Shown here piece by piece: positions 1-7,932 of a stretch of 64,000 nt of DNA. The first letter of the stretch is position 1, and each line of letters begins with the position of its first letter. The notes below the pieces were generated by a model. The model saw only the letters and a program-made list of their open reading frames with translations. It was not told where the DNA came from and made no database searches. The position numbers were made by a program, and so were the translations under genes. This DNA is from Sporosarcina globispora. Its GTDB lineage: Bacteria; Bacillota; Bacilli; Bacillales; Cytobacillaceae. The stretch covers positions 2,414,352-2,478,351 of the forward strand of contig NZ_LGUF01000007.1 in assembly GCF_001274725.1 (NCBI RefSeq), in the 5' to 3' direction.

Positions 1-456
1 GGACATACATCCGGATATGCAGTTCCAACTTTTGTTGTAGACGCACCAGGCGGAGGCGGAAAAATCTCCTTGCAGCCAAATTACCTTATTTCACAAAGTG
101 CAGATAAAGTGGTCCTTCGTAATTTTGAAGGAGTTATAACCACATATCCGGAACCGGAAAACTATGTTCCTGGCCGTGCTGAAGGATATTTTAAAGAGAT
201 CTACCCGGATATGGATAAAAAACGCTCCAATGTCGGAATAGCCGCATTGATGAATGATCAGCAGTTCAATCTTGTACCTGAAGGTCTTGCAAGACTTGAT
301 CGCCGTGATAAATATGAAAATGATCCTTCCCATAGCTCATTGAAGGATAAGCGCGACAAACGGGATGAACTGAAGGAAAAGAAATTCAATGCCCAGCAGA
401 CAAAGCGGAATCCAGCAGCTGAAACGGATGGGCAGACGGCAGCGGCAAAGGAATAG
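1..456 (+). CDS. kamA: Lysine 2,3-aminomutase, C-terminal part (5' end outside window)
   Basis: The reading frame is open from base 1 and ends at 456, giving the last 151 residues. The segment GHTSGYAVPTFVVDAPGGGG and the following NYLISQS are typical of the PLP-binding C-terminal part of KamA. This radical-SAM, PLP-dependent enzyme interconverts L-lysine and L-beta-lysine. The radical-SAM cluster motif would lie upstream of the window. The tail after about residue 100 is a highly charged Lys/Glu/Asp extension of low complexity. The next gene, yokU, starts 10 bases downstream, and kamA-yokU is a recurring Bacillus pair, so co-transcription is likely. Confidence 0.93.
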   Translation, partial: GHTSGYAVPTFVVDAPGGGGKISLQPNYLISQSADKVVLRNFEGVITTYPEPENYVPGRAEGYFKEIYPDMDKKRSNVGIAALMNDQQFNLVPEGLARLDRRDKYENDPSHSSLKDKRDKRDELKEKKFNAQQTKRNPAAETDGQTAAAKE

Positions 457-466
457 GAGGCTAAGA

Positions 467-760
467 ATGCAAAGTAAATGTGCATGGTGTGAAAGCCAAA
501 ATATAAATGAAAGCAAGGAAACCGTTTATTGGGAGCTCCCTGATGGAACAAGAGCCATCCAAATCAATGAGACACCTTCCATTTCCTGCAAGGATTGTGA
601 TATGGTTTACCAGTCAGATGATCTTGTTAAGGAGATTGAGGACCAACTATTTTTGATTGATGCAAAAAAGATTGGAAAAGAAATAAATTATGAAAAATTA
701 ATGGAGCAGCCAAGACTGCTCAAGCGAAATTATTTTGATTTCTCTTCCTATGATAAGTAA
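467..760 (+). CDS. yokU: YokU family zinc-ribbon-like protein
   Basis: This 97-residue protein begins MQSKCAWCES and has a second pair of cysteines at SCKDCD, so two CxxC knuckles suggest a small zinc ribbon. The ATG at 467 is chosen because AATAGGAGG sits just upstream; an in-frame ATG further upstream lies inside kamA and has no ribosome site. The sequence and its place after kamA match the YokU family of Bacillus, whose function is unknown. The gap to kamA is 10 bases and a strong terminator follows. Confidence 0.85.
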   Translation: MQSKCAWCESQNINESKETVYWELPDGTRAIQINETPSISCKDCDMVYQSDDLVKEIEDQLFLIDAKKIGKEINYEKLMEQPRLLKRNYFDFSSYDK

Positions 761-768
761 GGAAAAGG

Positions 769-799
769 GCAACCCGCATAGATATCCGGGTTGCTTTTT
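769..799 (+). terminator. Intrinsic terminator of kamA-yokU
   Basis: An 8-bp stem GCAACCCG/CGGGTTGC is followed by TTTTTC. Confidence 0.85.
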
Positions 800-824
800 C
801 TAAAAGATAAGAATGTATAAATTT

Positions 825-959
825 GAAGTTAGATAACTGTCTAGCTCCAGGCGCCATCGGCTCGGGGTCATAAGCCAATCCGGCCAAAAGGTTAAAGAAC
901 AACCTTTCAGCCGGCTCGTCTTATGCTTGTCACCGATAAGCGGGCGCCTTCCGCTTTTC
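825..959 (+). repeat. Dispersed intergenic repeat, copy A (short form)
   Basis: The copy runs from GAAGTTAGATAACTGTCTAG, with GCTCCAGGCGCC next, to GCGCCTTCCGCTTTTC. The same ends and the internal block AAGGTTAAAGAACAACCTTT recur at 63377-63635. An inverted, more diverged copy lies at 6774-7016. It has no convincing ORF and sits between convergent or tandem genes. It resembles the many GC-rich structured intergenic repeats of Bacillaceae; no class is assigned. Confidence 0.8.
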
Positions 960-1045
960 TTATGAATTAGTAGACGAACTGAGCACGATTCGATTATAGT
1001 AGAAAATAACTTAATGAACGACAGAATAAAGGGGAAGGCGCTATT

Positions 1046-1267
1046 ATGTCCAAAACTTTCTATCACTTTTTAATGAAGTACAGGCACCCTGCACCAAAGG
1101 ATAACATCAGCCGATTTGCCAATGACGCATATGAGGATCACAGCTTTCCGAAAACAGCCTATGATTATGATGAGATCAGCTCTTACCTTGAACTGAACGG
1201 AAGTTATTTGGAAAGCATGACTGTTTTTGATGAAGCCTGGCAATTGTATGTTCTTTCTGAAAGCTGA
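1046..1267 (+). CDS. yozE: YozE family protein (UPF0346)
   Basis: This 73-residue protein begins MSKTFYHFLMKYRHP and contains AYEDHSFPK and SYLELN, the signature of the YozE SAM-like family of Bacillales. The family is a small all-helical fold with no known biochemical role. GGGGAAGG lies 8 bases before the ATG. It stands between the dispersed repeat and a YodN-like gene, in the same order as the yod region of B. subtilis, and a terminator follows. Confidence 0.92.
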   Translation: MSKTFYHFLMKYRHPAPKDNISRFANDAYEDHSFPKTAYDYDEISSYLELNGSYLESMTVFDEAWQLYVLSES

Positions 1268-1278
1268 ATAATTTCTTG

Positions 1279-1309
1279 AAAACACTCCAACTCAGGAGTG
1301 TTTTTTTTT
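1279..1309 (+). terminator. Intrinsic terminator of yozE
   Basis: AAAACACTCC and GGAGTGTTTT form the stem, followed by a run of T. Confidence 0.88.
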
Positions 1310-1450
1310 ACGGAAATCGGAGAATAATGGGGTCCGTTCCATAATCCTGGAGTCCAGCGCTTTTTGCTTGATTCTGATGAACGTACGGACGATTTTCATA
1401 AAAAGTGCATATACTATTGTATTCAATACTCACGACTCAGGTCTGAGAGG

Positions 1451-2155
1451 ATGGAGGACATGAGCAAAAAGAAGAAACCAAAGTATAAAATCGGTGATAC
1501 AGTCGTGATCACTATTTATGGTACAGTCGGAAAAGTAACAGATGTGAAATGGCTAGATGATATGTACGTCTATGAAGTCAATAAAAGTGAAGGTCTCTAT
1601 ATGGAATCCAGCCTTCAAATGCTGTCTGAGTATGAAGGTGAGATTATGGAAAAGGAGCATATTGACATTGAATATAAATACTTTTTTGGCGACCTTGTCC
1701 AAGTCAAGGGGTATGGTTCGGATCTGTTCAAAATAGTAGGCTTCAGGACGGAAATTTGGAGATACAAAGAAGATGCATGGGAAGATGTTATTTATGAGCT
1801 TTCCAGAATAAATGATGGAGAATGGCTGGAGGCAGGGGAAGAAGAGCTGACACTTGTAGCTGATGCAGAAAGCGCAGATGCTTTTATCCAGAAGCTGGGA
1901 CTCCTTTATATGATCAACAAAAAAGAAAAGCTGCCTGAATTAAAGGAAACTGCAAATTCATTCCGCAAGGCAGAAAAGGAATTGCTCGAAGGCATAAAAG
2001 AAAGAAAAGTGCTGATTGATGGTTTACTTGATATATATAATGATTATCGTATTCTATATGAAATGTTTCAGGACGATGAATATAAGCATATCATGCGGGT
2101 AATACTCAGAAAATTGAAGCATATTGCCAATAATGATGACAAGAGTACGGTGTAA
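1451..2155 (+). CDS. YodN-like conserved protein of unknown function
   Basis: The protein has about 234 residues, is hydrophilic and has no signal peptide or membrane segment. After a basic start (MSKKKKPKYK) come two KOW/SH3-like stretches, near KIGDTVVITIYGTVGKV and FFGDLVQVKGYGSDLFKIVG, each of the form G-D-x-V. A charged helical C-terminal half follows. The neighbours (yokU, yozE, yozD) suggest the B. subtilis YodN position, and assignment rests mostly on that context. ATGs at 1451 and 1460 are both in frame. GGAGG lies only two bases before 1460, so 1451 is preferred with moderate certainty. Confidence 0.7.
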   Translation: MEDMSKKKKPKYKIGDTVVITIYGTVGKVTDVKWLDDMYVYEVNKSEGLYMESSLQMLSEYEGEIMEKEHIDIEYKYFFGDLVQVKGYGSDLFKIVGFRTEIWRYKEDAWEDVIYELSRINDGEWLEAGEEELTLVADAESADAFIQKLGLLYMINKKEKLPELKETANSFRKAEKELLEGIKERKVLIDGLLDIYNDYRILYEMFQDDEYKHIMRVILRKLKHIANNDDKSTV

Positions 2156-2179
2156 ATTTATTCTTCCAGGTTAAAGGGC

Positions 2180-2344
2180 TTATTTGAGCCAAGTCACTAA
2201 GAGATACAGTACAAAAGGAATGCCAAACCAAATGACAAGCTTGAACCAGGCATTTAATAGATTGCTATATAAATTTATAATTGAGCTTTCTTCAGAATTT
2301 ACATCCTCTTTAATTAATAGGGCCATTCTGGATATACTTGACAT
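2180..2344 (-). CDS. Small single-span membrane protein (54 aa), unknown
   Basis: The minus-strand ORF begins MSSISRMALLIKED and ends LVTWLK. It has a hydrophilic N-terminal 30 residues followed by one strong hydrophobic helix (about residues 36-52). TAAGGAGG lies 7 bases before the ATG at 2344, which is good support for translation despite the short length. It is transcribed against its neighbours, the YodN-like gene and yozD. No family is recognised; a membrane-anchored regulatory peptide is one possibility, but this is inference. Confidence 0.65.
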   Translation of the reverse strand: MSSISRMALLIKEDVNSEESSIINLYSNLLNAWFKLVIWFGIPFVLYLLVTWLK

Positions 2345-2522
2345 GCCACTGCCTCCTTAATTTCTGAATAAAATGGATGATTGTCAGCTGCTTATCCTAT
2401 ATGTATGTCCTAGCTGAAGAAAAATGCACCCTAAGGTAAAATAAAGAATATGACTTTTCTGAAAGTTGGTTTGCATGAATCCAGGGAGTGCTTCATACAT
2501 TTTGTACAAAGGGGGCGTTGCT

Positions 2523-2696
2523 GTGAAGGAAATAGAGGTCGTAATAGATACGGAAGAAATTGCTGAGTTTTTCTTTCATGAGCTGGCAAAAAGAGGATAT
2601 GTGCCTACTGAAGGAGAATTGGATGAACTTGCAGATATCACGTTTGAGTACCTGCTCCAAAAGTGTATCATTGATGAAGAAATTGAAGATGACTAA
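2523..2696 (+). CDS. yozD: YozD family protein
   Basis: This 57-residue acidic protein starts at a GTG and reads VKEIEVVIDTEEIAEFF, then LAKRGYVP. That matches the short YozD family of Bacillus. AAAGGGGG lies 7 bases upstream of the GTG at 2523; longer in-frame starts lack such a site. Function is unknown. Position after a YodN-like gene fits the conserved yod order. A terminator follows at once. Confidence 0.87.
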   Translation: MKEIEVVIDTEEIAEFFFHELAKRGYVPTEGELDELADITFEYLLQKCIIDEEIEDD

Positions 2697-2704
2697 TATA
2701 AAAA

Positions 2705-2735
2705 AATGACGAGGAAAGGCACTCGTCATTTTTTT
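2705..2735 (+). terminator. Intrinsic terminator of yozD
   Basis: AATGACGAG/CTCGTCATT stem followed by seven T. Confidence 0.9.
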
Positions 2736-3100
2736 GCGGAGCAGTGTAGGTGTCATGCAATACATATTTTTAGTACTTCGTATTTTATTAAAGTTTTTGT
2801 TAAGGCCTTTTCAAGCTTCTCTCTCTTCGCTTTCGTTAATATCATTTTTTCAGGTGCATATATGCTTTCCTTCTGGATAATATTAAATAACAATAAAGCT
2901 TTTTCTGCATTTGGAAAAAGTTCATGGCAAGTTCCTGAAAAAATGAAACTTTCTAGTTCTGAGTCCGTCTATTTAAATGAAACATGTGCTTTGTTTTATA
3001 TATAAGTAGAGACTACCGGTTAAAAAAGGTGGCGGACTGGAAGGAAAAACTTCCACTAGGAAAGAAATACAAAATAAAAAGAAATAGGGAGAGAAAGCTT
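2736..3100. other. Intergenic region with no gene detected
   Basis: AT-rich spacer between yozD and spo0M. ORFs here are short, lack ribosome sites and have biased composition, and no riboswitch or repeat was recognised. The spo0M promoter must lie in the right half. Confidence 0.5.
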
Positions 3101-3871
3101 ATGTCATTTTTTAATAAGGTCTTGGCAAGTGTGGGAATTGGATCGGCAAAAGTCGATACGAAACTTGAAAAGGATTCAGCAGCCCCAGGAGAGGTCATCA
3201 GAGGGGTGGTCGAAATTACAGGTGGAAACACCGAGCAGAAAATCGATGATATCTATCTTTCATTGAATACAACTTACCTTAAAGAGTCAGATGATAAAAA
3301 ATATACAGTCTCCGGCCTGATTGACCGATTCAGGCTCTCTCAATCCTTTACCCTGGCTGCGAATGAGCGAAAGGAAATTCCTTTTACCTTTAATCTGCCA
3401 GTGGACACACCTTTATCTTTTGGGAAAACAAAAATTTGGGTGGCTACAGGCCTTGATATTAAAAACGCAGTGGATCCTTCCGATAATGATTATATTAGAG
3501 TAGTGGCAAACCCGCTAATGGATTCGGTATTGAACGCTGTTTCGAGTATGGGCTTTCGATTACGGGAAGCAGAATGCGAACAGGCTCCGCATCGCCTTCG
3601 CAGCAGGCTGCCGTTTATTCAGGAATTTGAATTTGTTCCTGTCGCCGGTCCTTTCAGAGGAAAGCTGGATGAAATGGAAGTTGTATTTTTTCCACAGTCT
3701 AATGGAGAGACTGAAATCATGATGCAAGTAGACCGCAAGGCAAGAGGATTAGGCGGATTCTTAGCTGAAGCTCTGGAAATGGATGAAACATTTGTTCGTT
3801 TCACTGTTACAAATGCTGATATTCCTTATATGCAGCAAAAGATTCAATCGGTCATTGCAAAATATGCTTAA
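3101..3871 (+). CDS. spo0M: Sporulation-control protein Spo0M
   Basis: This 256-residue protein has the length of B. subtilis Spo0M. It opens MSFFNKVLASVGIGSAKVDT and shows the arrestin-like beta-sandwich pattern, with PGEVIRGVVEITGGN near residue 27 and the C-terminal half containing FEFVPVAGPFRGKLDE. Spo0M is a cytosolic protein that affects sporulation initiation and cell division. The ATG at 3101 follows AGGGAGAG; an upstream in-frame extension has no ribosome site. It is monocistronic, with a terminator 14 bases after the stop. Confidence 0.92.
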   Translation: MSFFNKVLASVGIGSAKVDTKLEKDSAAPGEVIRGVVEITGGNTEQKIDDIYLSLNTTYLKESDDKKYTVSGLIDRFRLSQSFTLAANERKEIPFTFNLPVDTPLSFGKTKIWVATGLDIKNAVDPSDNDYIRVVANPLMDSVLNAVSSMGFRLREAECEQAPHRLRSRLPFIQEFEFVPVAGPFRGKLDEMEVVFFPQSNGETEIMMQVDRKARGLGGFLAEALEMDETFVRFTVTNADIPYMQQKIQSVIAKYA

Positions 3872-3884
3872 ATCAATGCTAACG

Positions 3885-3912
3885 AAAACGATGGGTATCG
3901 CCCATCGTTTTT
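3885..3912 (+). terminator. Intrinsic terminator of spo0M
   Basis: GATGGG/CCCATC stem with AAAAC and GTTTT flanks that extend the pairing. It lies between convergent genes and could serve both. Confidence 0.8.
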
Positions 3913-3933
3913 TAATGCTTAAATAGCATGCAA

Positions 3934-4791
3934 TTATGCAAGAAGTGTTTTAAGAAAATCCTGTCCTTTTAAAAATGGGGTAATTAACACATACATGATT
4001 GAGTCGGGAAGTCTCTTCTCATCATCGGAAATAATACCTTGAACTCCAAGCCGCTGCATGTCTGCGAATTGGTATTGCTTGCTGATGGTCCAGGAGTATA
4101 TCTCATAACCGAATAATTCAGCTTGATTGATGAAGGATTTGGAAAGTAATAGATGGTGAACAGATAAGAAAGAGGCAAAATCGCGGTAGGATGCTAAATG
4201 AAACAAATCCAGAGGTTTGCTGAGCAGCAAACCTGCTGGGATTTTGGGAGCAAGCTGGTGAAACTTCTTCAATTCATTTACATGGAAAGATTGGACTTTA
4301 ATCTGACTGCTTGATTTAAACCACTTTAGCGTGTCTGCTAGAATTTCTGTCATACCAGGATGATTTTCAGGTGATTTCATCTCAATGATGATTCCTATTT
4401 TTCCGCTGTAGCGTGTTAACACCTCATTTAATAAAGGAATTTTTTCCCCGGCAAATGCAGGAGAAAACCATGAACCTGCATCCAGCTTTTTTAAATCTTT
4501 AACCGTGAAATATTCAATCTGCCCCTCTCCATCTGTAGTGCGCTGAACATCTGCGTCATGAATTACGACAAGCTGTTTATCCTTGCTCAGCCTAACATCC
4601 AGCTCGATATAGTCAAAGCCTAATTCAATGGCTTTTTCAAAGGAGGCAAGCGTGTTTTCCGGTGCAAGTGCGGATGCCCCTCTGTGTGCGATAGATTGAA
4701 AAGGCATGAGAGGCTGAAAAAAATAAGAAATCGTCATTAAAGCCAATCCGAGCAGGATTGAATATAAAACAGGCTTTTTAGATACCCACAA
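3934..4791 (-). CDS. Membrane-anchored glycerophosphodiester phosphodiesterase
   Basis: The 285-residue protein begins with a basic start and one hydrophobic helix (residues 8-25), followed by the GDPD catalytic domain. The domain shows HRGAS..PENT near residue 37, the metal-ligand ELDVRLSKD near 61, and HD in VVIHDADVQRTTDG. It would hydrolyse glycerophosphodiesters to glycerol-3-phosphate and an alcohol at the outer face of the membrane, feeding the Glp pathway encoded at 47-52 kb. The TTG at 4791 is preceded by CAGGAGG. A cre box overlaps the likely -35, so CcpA repression is expected. Confidence 0.9.
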   Translation of the reverse strand: MWVSKKPVLYSILLGLALMTISYFFQPLMPFQSIAHRGASALAPENTLASFEKAIELGFDYIELDVRLSKDKQLVVIHDADVQRTTDGEGQIEYFTVKDLKKLDAGSWFSPAFAGEKIPLLNEVLTRYSGKIGIIIEMKSPENHPGMTEILADTLKWFKSSSQIKVQSFHVNELKKFHQLAPKIPAGLLLSKPLDLFHLASYRDFASFLSVHHLLLSKSFINQAELFGYEIYSWTISKQYQFADMQRLGVQGIISDDEKRLPDSIMYVLITPFLKGQDFLKTLLA

Positions 4792-4845
4792 TTTTAATCA
4801 CCTCCTGAAAAGACTTTTTTACATAATATGCAGGTAAAACATTTT

Positions 4846-4859
4846 TGAAAGCGTTTTCA
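4846..4859 (-). promoter_or_regulatory. cre (CcpA) operator overlapping the phosphodiesterase promoter
   Basis: TGAAAGCGTTTTCA fits the cre consensus TGWAANCGNTNWCA at every position. On the minus strand a TTTCAA -35 lies within it, 16 bases from a TATTAT -10, so bound CcpA would block RNA polymerase. Confidence 0.75.
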
Positions 4860-5098
4860 TTATGAAAAAAATCGTGAATCGACAAAAGTAGTATTTTTTT
4901 GATGGAGGAAACGACAAGAAATATGGCTAATTAAACAGTTATAAAATATTGATGCTAGAAATTTGGGCTGGCTAGTAAGAAAATGTCATAAAAACAGGCT
5001 TATGAAGTATTATGCCGCCTGAGCTGATGACAGGCCAAAATGGAGAACTTTTATCATGCACTCCAAAAATGATGCTTAGAATAAGAGGGGGATGCCAT

Positions 5099-5407
5099 AT
5101 GCTGAAGGAATTAACCAGAATCAAAAGAAAAGAGTATGATGTTACGATCTTTCAAACACCTAAATTTAGGGACAAAAAAGGCTTTCAGCAAGTATATCGC
5201 TTAAATGTCGAAGCATTGACTCATGAGGAATGTCTTGACTCAGTTTTCAGGAAGTTTAATGTGCATGACCGAATCCCAGTCGACTTTGATGGCCGGTTTA
5301 TTTCCACAGGAGACATACTTTATATTGATGAAGGCAGAAGAGGGCAATTTTATTATCAGCTTAAGCCTGGCGGCTGGGAAGAGGTTAATCGAATACATAT
5401 ACGCTAA
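5099..5407 (+). CDS. YodL-like conserved protein
   Basis: This 102-residue cytosolic protein has the core FQQVYRLNVEALTHEECLD, then GRFISTGDILYIDEGR and a C-terminal WEEVNRI. That is the GD-x-(V/I)-x-DEG pattern seen in YodL-like proteins. The ATG at 5099 follows GAGGGGGATG; the longer reading from 5012 has no ribosome site. It stands just before deoD, as YodL is adjacent to deoD in B. subtilis. No function is known. Confidence 0.7.
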   Translation: MLKELTRIKRKEYDVTIFQTPKFRDKKGFQQVYRLNVEALTHEECLDSVFRKFNVHDRIPVDFDGRFISTGDILYIDEGRRGQFYYQLKPGGWEEVNRIHIR

Positions 5408-5413
5408 ATGAGA

Positions 5414-5449
5414 AAGCAGGAGGGCACTAAAGCTCCCCTGCTTCTTTTA
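5414..5449 (+). terminator. Intrinsic terminator of the YodL-like gene
   Basis: AAGCAGG/CCTGCTT with an inner GGG/CCC pairing, then CTTTTAT. It may also stop the convergent small-gene operon. Confidence 0.7.
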
Positions 5450-5459
5450 TTTTCAAATT

Positions 5460-5606
5460 TTATTCAATGTTGGAACCCGGACTGTTTTTGCGCTTATTTG
5501 CAGTGTATTCCTTGCCGTGTGCTTCTTGCTCCGCAATAATTGCTTCGGCAGGAATATGATTATTTTTCTTTGGTGAATTTATACGGTTGCGATGCTTTTT
5601 GCCCAT
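5460..5606 (-). CDS. Small basic protein (48 aa), possible spore protein
   Basis: The minus-strand ORF starts MGKKHRNRINSPKKNN and ends SPGSNIE. It is rich in Lys, Arg, Asn and Ser and has no hydrophobic segment. CGGAGGG lies 6 bases before the ATG at 5606. It follows another small basic gene by 14 bases and is probably co-transcribed with it. Length and composition recall minor small acid-soluble spore proteins of Bacillus, but no specific family was recognised, so the spore role is inference. Confidence 0.65.
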   Translation of the reverse strand: MGKKHRNRINSPKKNNHIPAEAIIAEQEAHGKEYTANKRKNSPGSNIE

Positions 5607-5620
5607 CCTAATCCCTCCGC

Positions 5621-5749
5621 TTATCGATTGCTTTTTGTTTTAACAGTTTTGGATGTATGGGGCTCAGTATTAGCCCTCGAAGATGGATTTGTCTCATTGG
5701 CATGCTGTACGGCCTGCCTGAGTTTTTTGCTCATTCCTTTTTGCGGCAT
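5621..5749 (-). CDS. Small hydrophilic protein (42 aa)
   Basis: It begins MPQKGMSKKLRQAVQHANET and ends with a Ser/Thr/Lys-rich tail. AAAGGAGG sits 7 bases before the ATG at 5749, which is why the longer in-frame reading to 5806 is rejected. It is the first gene of a two-gene minus-strand operon with the 48-residue protein. Composition suggests a spore or nucleic-acid-associated peptide; nothing firmer can be said. Confidence 0.62.
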   Translation of the reverse strand: MPQKGMSKKLRQAVQHANETNPSSRANTEPHTSKTVKTKSNR

Positions 5750-5902
5750 GATTACAACCTCCTTTGGAAAAGCTAAAAATAGCTTTCCCATACAGAGAAA
5801 AAACATGCCCTATCTTATTTGTTTCTAAGTGATGACACATATGGTATAGTGTGACTTGGAAGCATTTACAGTGGCTTCAGAACTAATTTGGAGGTTTTGA
5901 AT

Positions 5903-6607
5903 ATGAGCATACATATCGGTGCTAAAGAAAACGAAATTGCGGAAACAGTCCTCCTTCCTGGAGACCCTCTGCGTGCAAAATATATTGCAGAAACATTTTT
6001 AGAAAATGCAGAGTGCTACAATGAAGTCCGTAACATGTTTGGCTATACAGGAACTTATAAAGGGAAACGCATATCAGTGCAGGGAACAGGCATGGGAGTT
6101 CCATCCATTTCCATCTATATTAATGAACTAATGCAGAGCTACAATGTTCAAAACTTAATTAGAGTAGGAACTTGCGGTGCGATTCAAAAAGATGTGAAAG
6201 TTCGCGATGTAATCCTGGCGATGAGCTCTTCTACAGATTCCCAAATGAACAGGCTTACTTTTGGAGGGGTTGACTTTGCTCCGACAGCTAACTTTGACCT
6301 TTTGAAAAAAGCTTATGATGCAGGTATTGAAAAAGGATTAAACCTTAAAGTCGGAAATGTATTCACAGCTGATATGTTCTATAATGACAACGCTGACCAT
6401 GAAAAATGGGCACAATATCAGATTTTGGCGATTGAAATGGAGACGGCTGCTCTATATACACTAGCTGCGAAGTTTGGCCGCAAAGCACTTTCTGTCTTAA
6501 CGGTCAGCGATCACATCTTAACAGGTGAGGAAACAACTGCTGAAGAAAGACAAACTACCTTCAATGAAATGATCGAAGTAGCACTTGAAGCTGCTGTTAA
6601 AGAATAA
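5903..6607 (+). CDS. deoD: Purine-nucleoside phosphorylase, DeoD type
   Basis: This 234-residue protein matches the hexameric PNP family in length. It has [26 protein letters not shown] at the start (the phosphate-binding PGDP), RVGTCGA in the middle, EMETAALY near 180 and the catalytic-loop SDH near 203. It splits purine (deoxy)nucleosides with phosphate into base and (deoxy)ribose-1-phosphate in the cytosol. The ATG at 5903 follows TTGGAGG by 7 bases. A terminator follows, so it is probably monocistronic. Confidence 0.96.
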   Translation: MSIHIGAKENEIAETVLLPGDPLRAKYIAETFLENAECYNEVRNMFGYTGTYKGKRISVQGTGMGVPSISIYINELMQSYNVQNLIRVGTCGAIQKDVKVRDVILAMSSSTDSQMNRLTFGGVDFAPTANFDLLKKAYDAGIEKGLNLKVGNVFTADMFYNDNADHEKWAQYQILAIEMETAALYTLAAKFGRKALSVLTVSDHILTGEETTAEERQTTFNEMIEVALEAAVKE

Positions 6608-6614
6608 AAAGTAT

Positions 6615-6647
6615 AAAACTGGTTCATTGAGCCAGTTTTATTTTTTT
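6615..6647 (+). terminator. Intrinsic terminator of deoD
   Basis: AAAACTGG/CCAGTTTT stem then a T-rich tail. Confidence 0.85.
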
Positions 6648-6773
6648 GATGTTTTAAATTAATAAACATGGTGAAATCTATAGAAATGCAATTTTGTGCC
6701 GTTTGTCCTGTTTTTTACACAATTATGGACTAGTTGACGTGTAGTGTTAAAATAGTAATGTTGAAAAGAAAAA

Positions 6774-7016
6774 GAAAAGCGGAAGCGCCTTGCCCACGAA
6801 GGAACGCAGACTAAGATCGCCACGTCCTGTGGCAACGTCTGCATGACCCGCATCCTCCCAAAAGCTGCCGCTTTTGGTCGTGCGATGTTTATGCTGACGA
6901 AGCCTCCCTTGTCCTGCGGGCCTCAAGCACAAGACAAGCCTCCCGGAAAGGCGTTCTTTACCTTTTTGGGTGGAATGGCTAGTGACCTCGAGGTGGCAGG
7001 CGCTGGAACTAGACAA
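6774..7016 (-). repeat. Dispersed intergenic repeat, copy B (inverted, diverged)
   Basis: Read on the minus strand it opens TTGTCTAGTTCCAGCGCC and closes GGCGCTTCCGCTTTTC, the same termini as the copies at 825 and 63377. It also keeps the internal block CCAAAAAGGTAAAGAAC. The centre differs from the other copies. ORFs that cross it read through structured repeat DNA and are not believed. It ends 20 bases before yodJ, so it lies in or next to that gene's promoter. Confidence 0.72.
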
Positions 7017-7036
7017 AAAAAGATAGGTGAATTTGA

Positions 7037-7909
7037 ATGAAGAAGATCATAATTATGGCAGGGACGCTTAGCCTCCTGCTTTCTGGCTGCAGCCAGCTTG
7101 ATCCATATATGGATAAGGTACAGCCCCTTATTGAGAAAATCCCGTTCCTGGGGGAAGAAAGAAGCCTTGAAGAACCTCCTCAAGAAGATGAATCCTCAAA
7201 AGGAGAAGAAAACAGTGCTGAGGAAGCAGGCAGTGAAGACAAAGAAGAAGTTCAAAATGATCCTCTTTCATTGGAAGCTTCATATTTTAATGATGTAAAA
7301 GTTGTCGATGGCAGAAATATAATTCAGAATCCTGAAAATGTGATGGCCCTTGTAAATAAACAATTCAGCCTTCCAGATGGCTATGAACCATCCAAGTTAA
7401 TGATCCCAGATGTTGCATTTTCTTATGGAAAATTAGATTTGGAAAAAAGCTATATGCGGCAGGATGCTGCTAAAGGATTGGAAAAGCTGTTTACTGGAGC
7501 ATTAAATGAAGGTGTGGAATTGTTTGCTGTTTCTGGGTATCGCTCATTTACACGGCAATCACAGGTTTTTGAGGCAGAGGTAAGTAGAGTAGGAAAAGAA
7601 AAAGCAGTTCAGGCTGTTGCTATCCCTGGCAGCAGTGAACATCAGACAGGACTTACAATGGATATCTCAAGCAGAAGTGCAAACCTTGAGCTTTCAGAAG
7701 AGTTCGGGGAAACAAAGGAAGGAAAGTGGCTTGCTGAAAATGCATATCGCTACGGGTTTATTCTCCGCTACCCAAAAGGAAAAGAGGCCATCACAGGCTA
7801 TAAATATGAGCCTTGGCATTTTCGCTATGTGGGTACTGAGGCAGCGAAAGTCATCTACGAAAAGAAATGGACTTTGGAAGAATACTTCGATATTGTTAAA
7901 AAAATCTAA
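7037..7909 (+). CDS. yodJ: VanY/YodJ-type D-alanyl-D-alanine carboxypeptidase lipoprotein
   Basis: The 290-residue protein has a lipoprotein signal ending LLLSGC (Cys 18), then an acidic linker (about residues 40-75) and a VanY (peptidase M15) domain. Zinc and catalytic residues are visible in SGYRSF, SEHQTGLTMDI and EPWHFRYVG. It would trim the terminal D-Ala from peptidoglycan stem peptides outside the membrane. AGGTGA precedes the ATG at 7037 by 7 bases. Position after deoD matches B. subtilis yodJ. Confidence 0.9.
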   Translation: MKKIIIMAGTLSLLLSGCSQLDPYMDKVQPLIEKIPFLGEERSLEEPPQEDESSKGEENSAEEAGSEDKEEVQNDPLSLEASYFNDVKVVDGRNIIQNPENVMALVNKQFSLPDGYEPSKLMIPDVAFSYGKLDLEKSYMRQDAAKGLEKLFTGALNEGVELFAVSGYRSFTRQSQVFEAEVSRVGKEKAVQAVAIPGSSEHQTGLTMDISSRSANLELSEEFGETKEGKWLAENAYRYGFILRYPKGKEAITGYKYEPWHFRYVGTEAAKVIYEKKWTLEEYFDIVKKI

Positions 7910-7932
7910 GAGGCCAGAATGGCCTCTTTTAT
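7908..7932 (+). terminator. Bidirectional intrinsic terminator
   Basis: AAGAGGCCA/TGGCCTCTT with a 3-base loop and T-rich flank, between convergent genes. Confidence 0.85.

Noticed and set aside
2753..2859. A short Lys-rich minus-strand ORF
   Set aside because: The ATG with the better ribosome site meets a stop after five codons; the other frame gives only 30 residues.
2706..3005. A 99-codon plus-strand ORF after yozD
   Set aside because: It starts inside the yozD terminator, has no ribosome site and has the composition of AT-rich non-coding DNA.
6843..7040. ORFs across the repeat at 6774-7016 in both strands
   Set aside because: They follow GC-rich structured repeat DNA, have no ribosome sites and do not recur in the other repeat copies.
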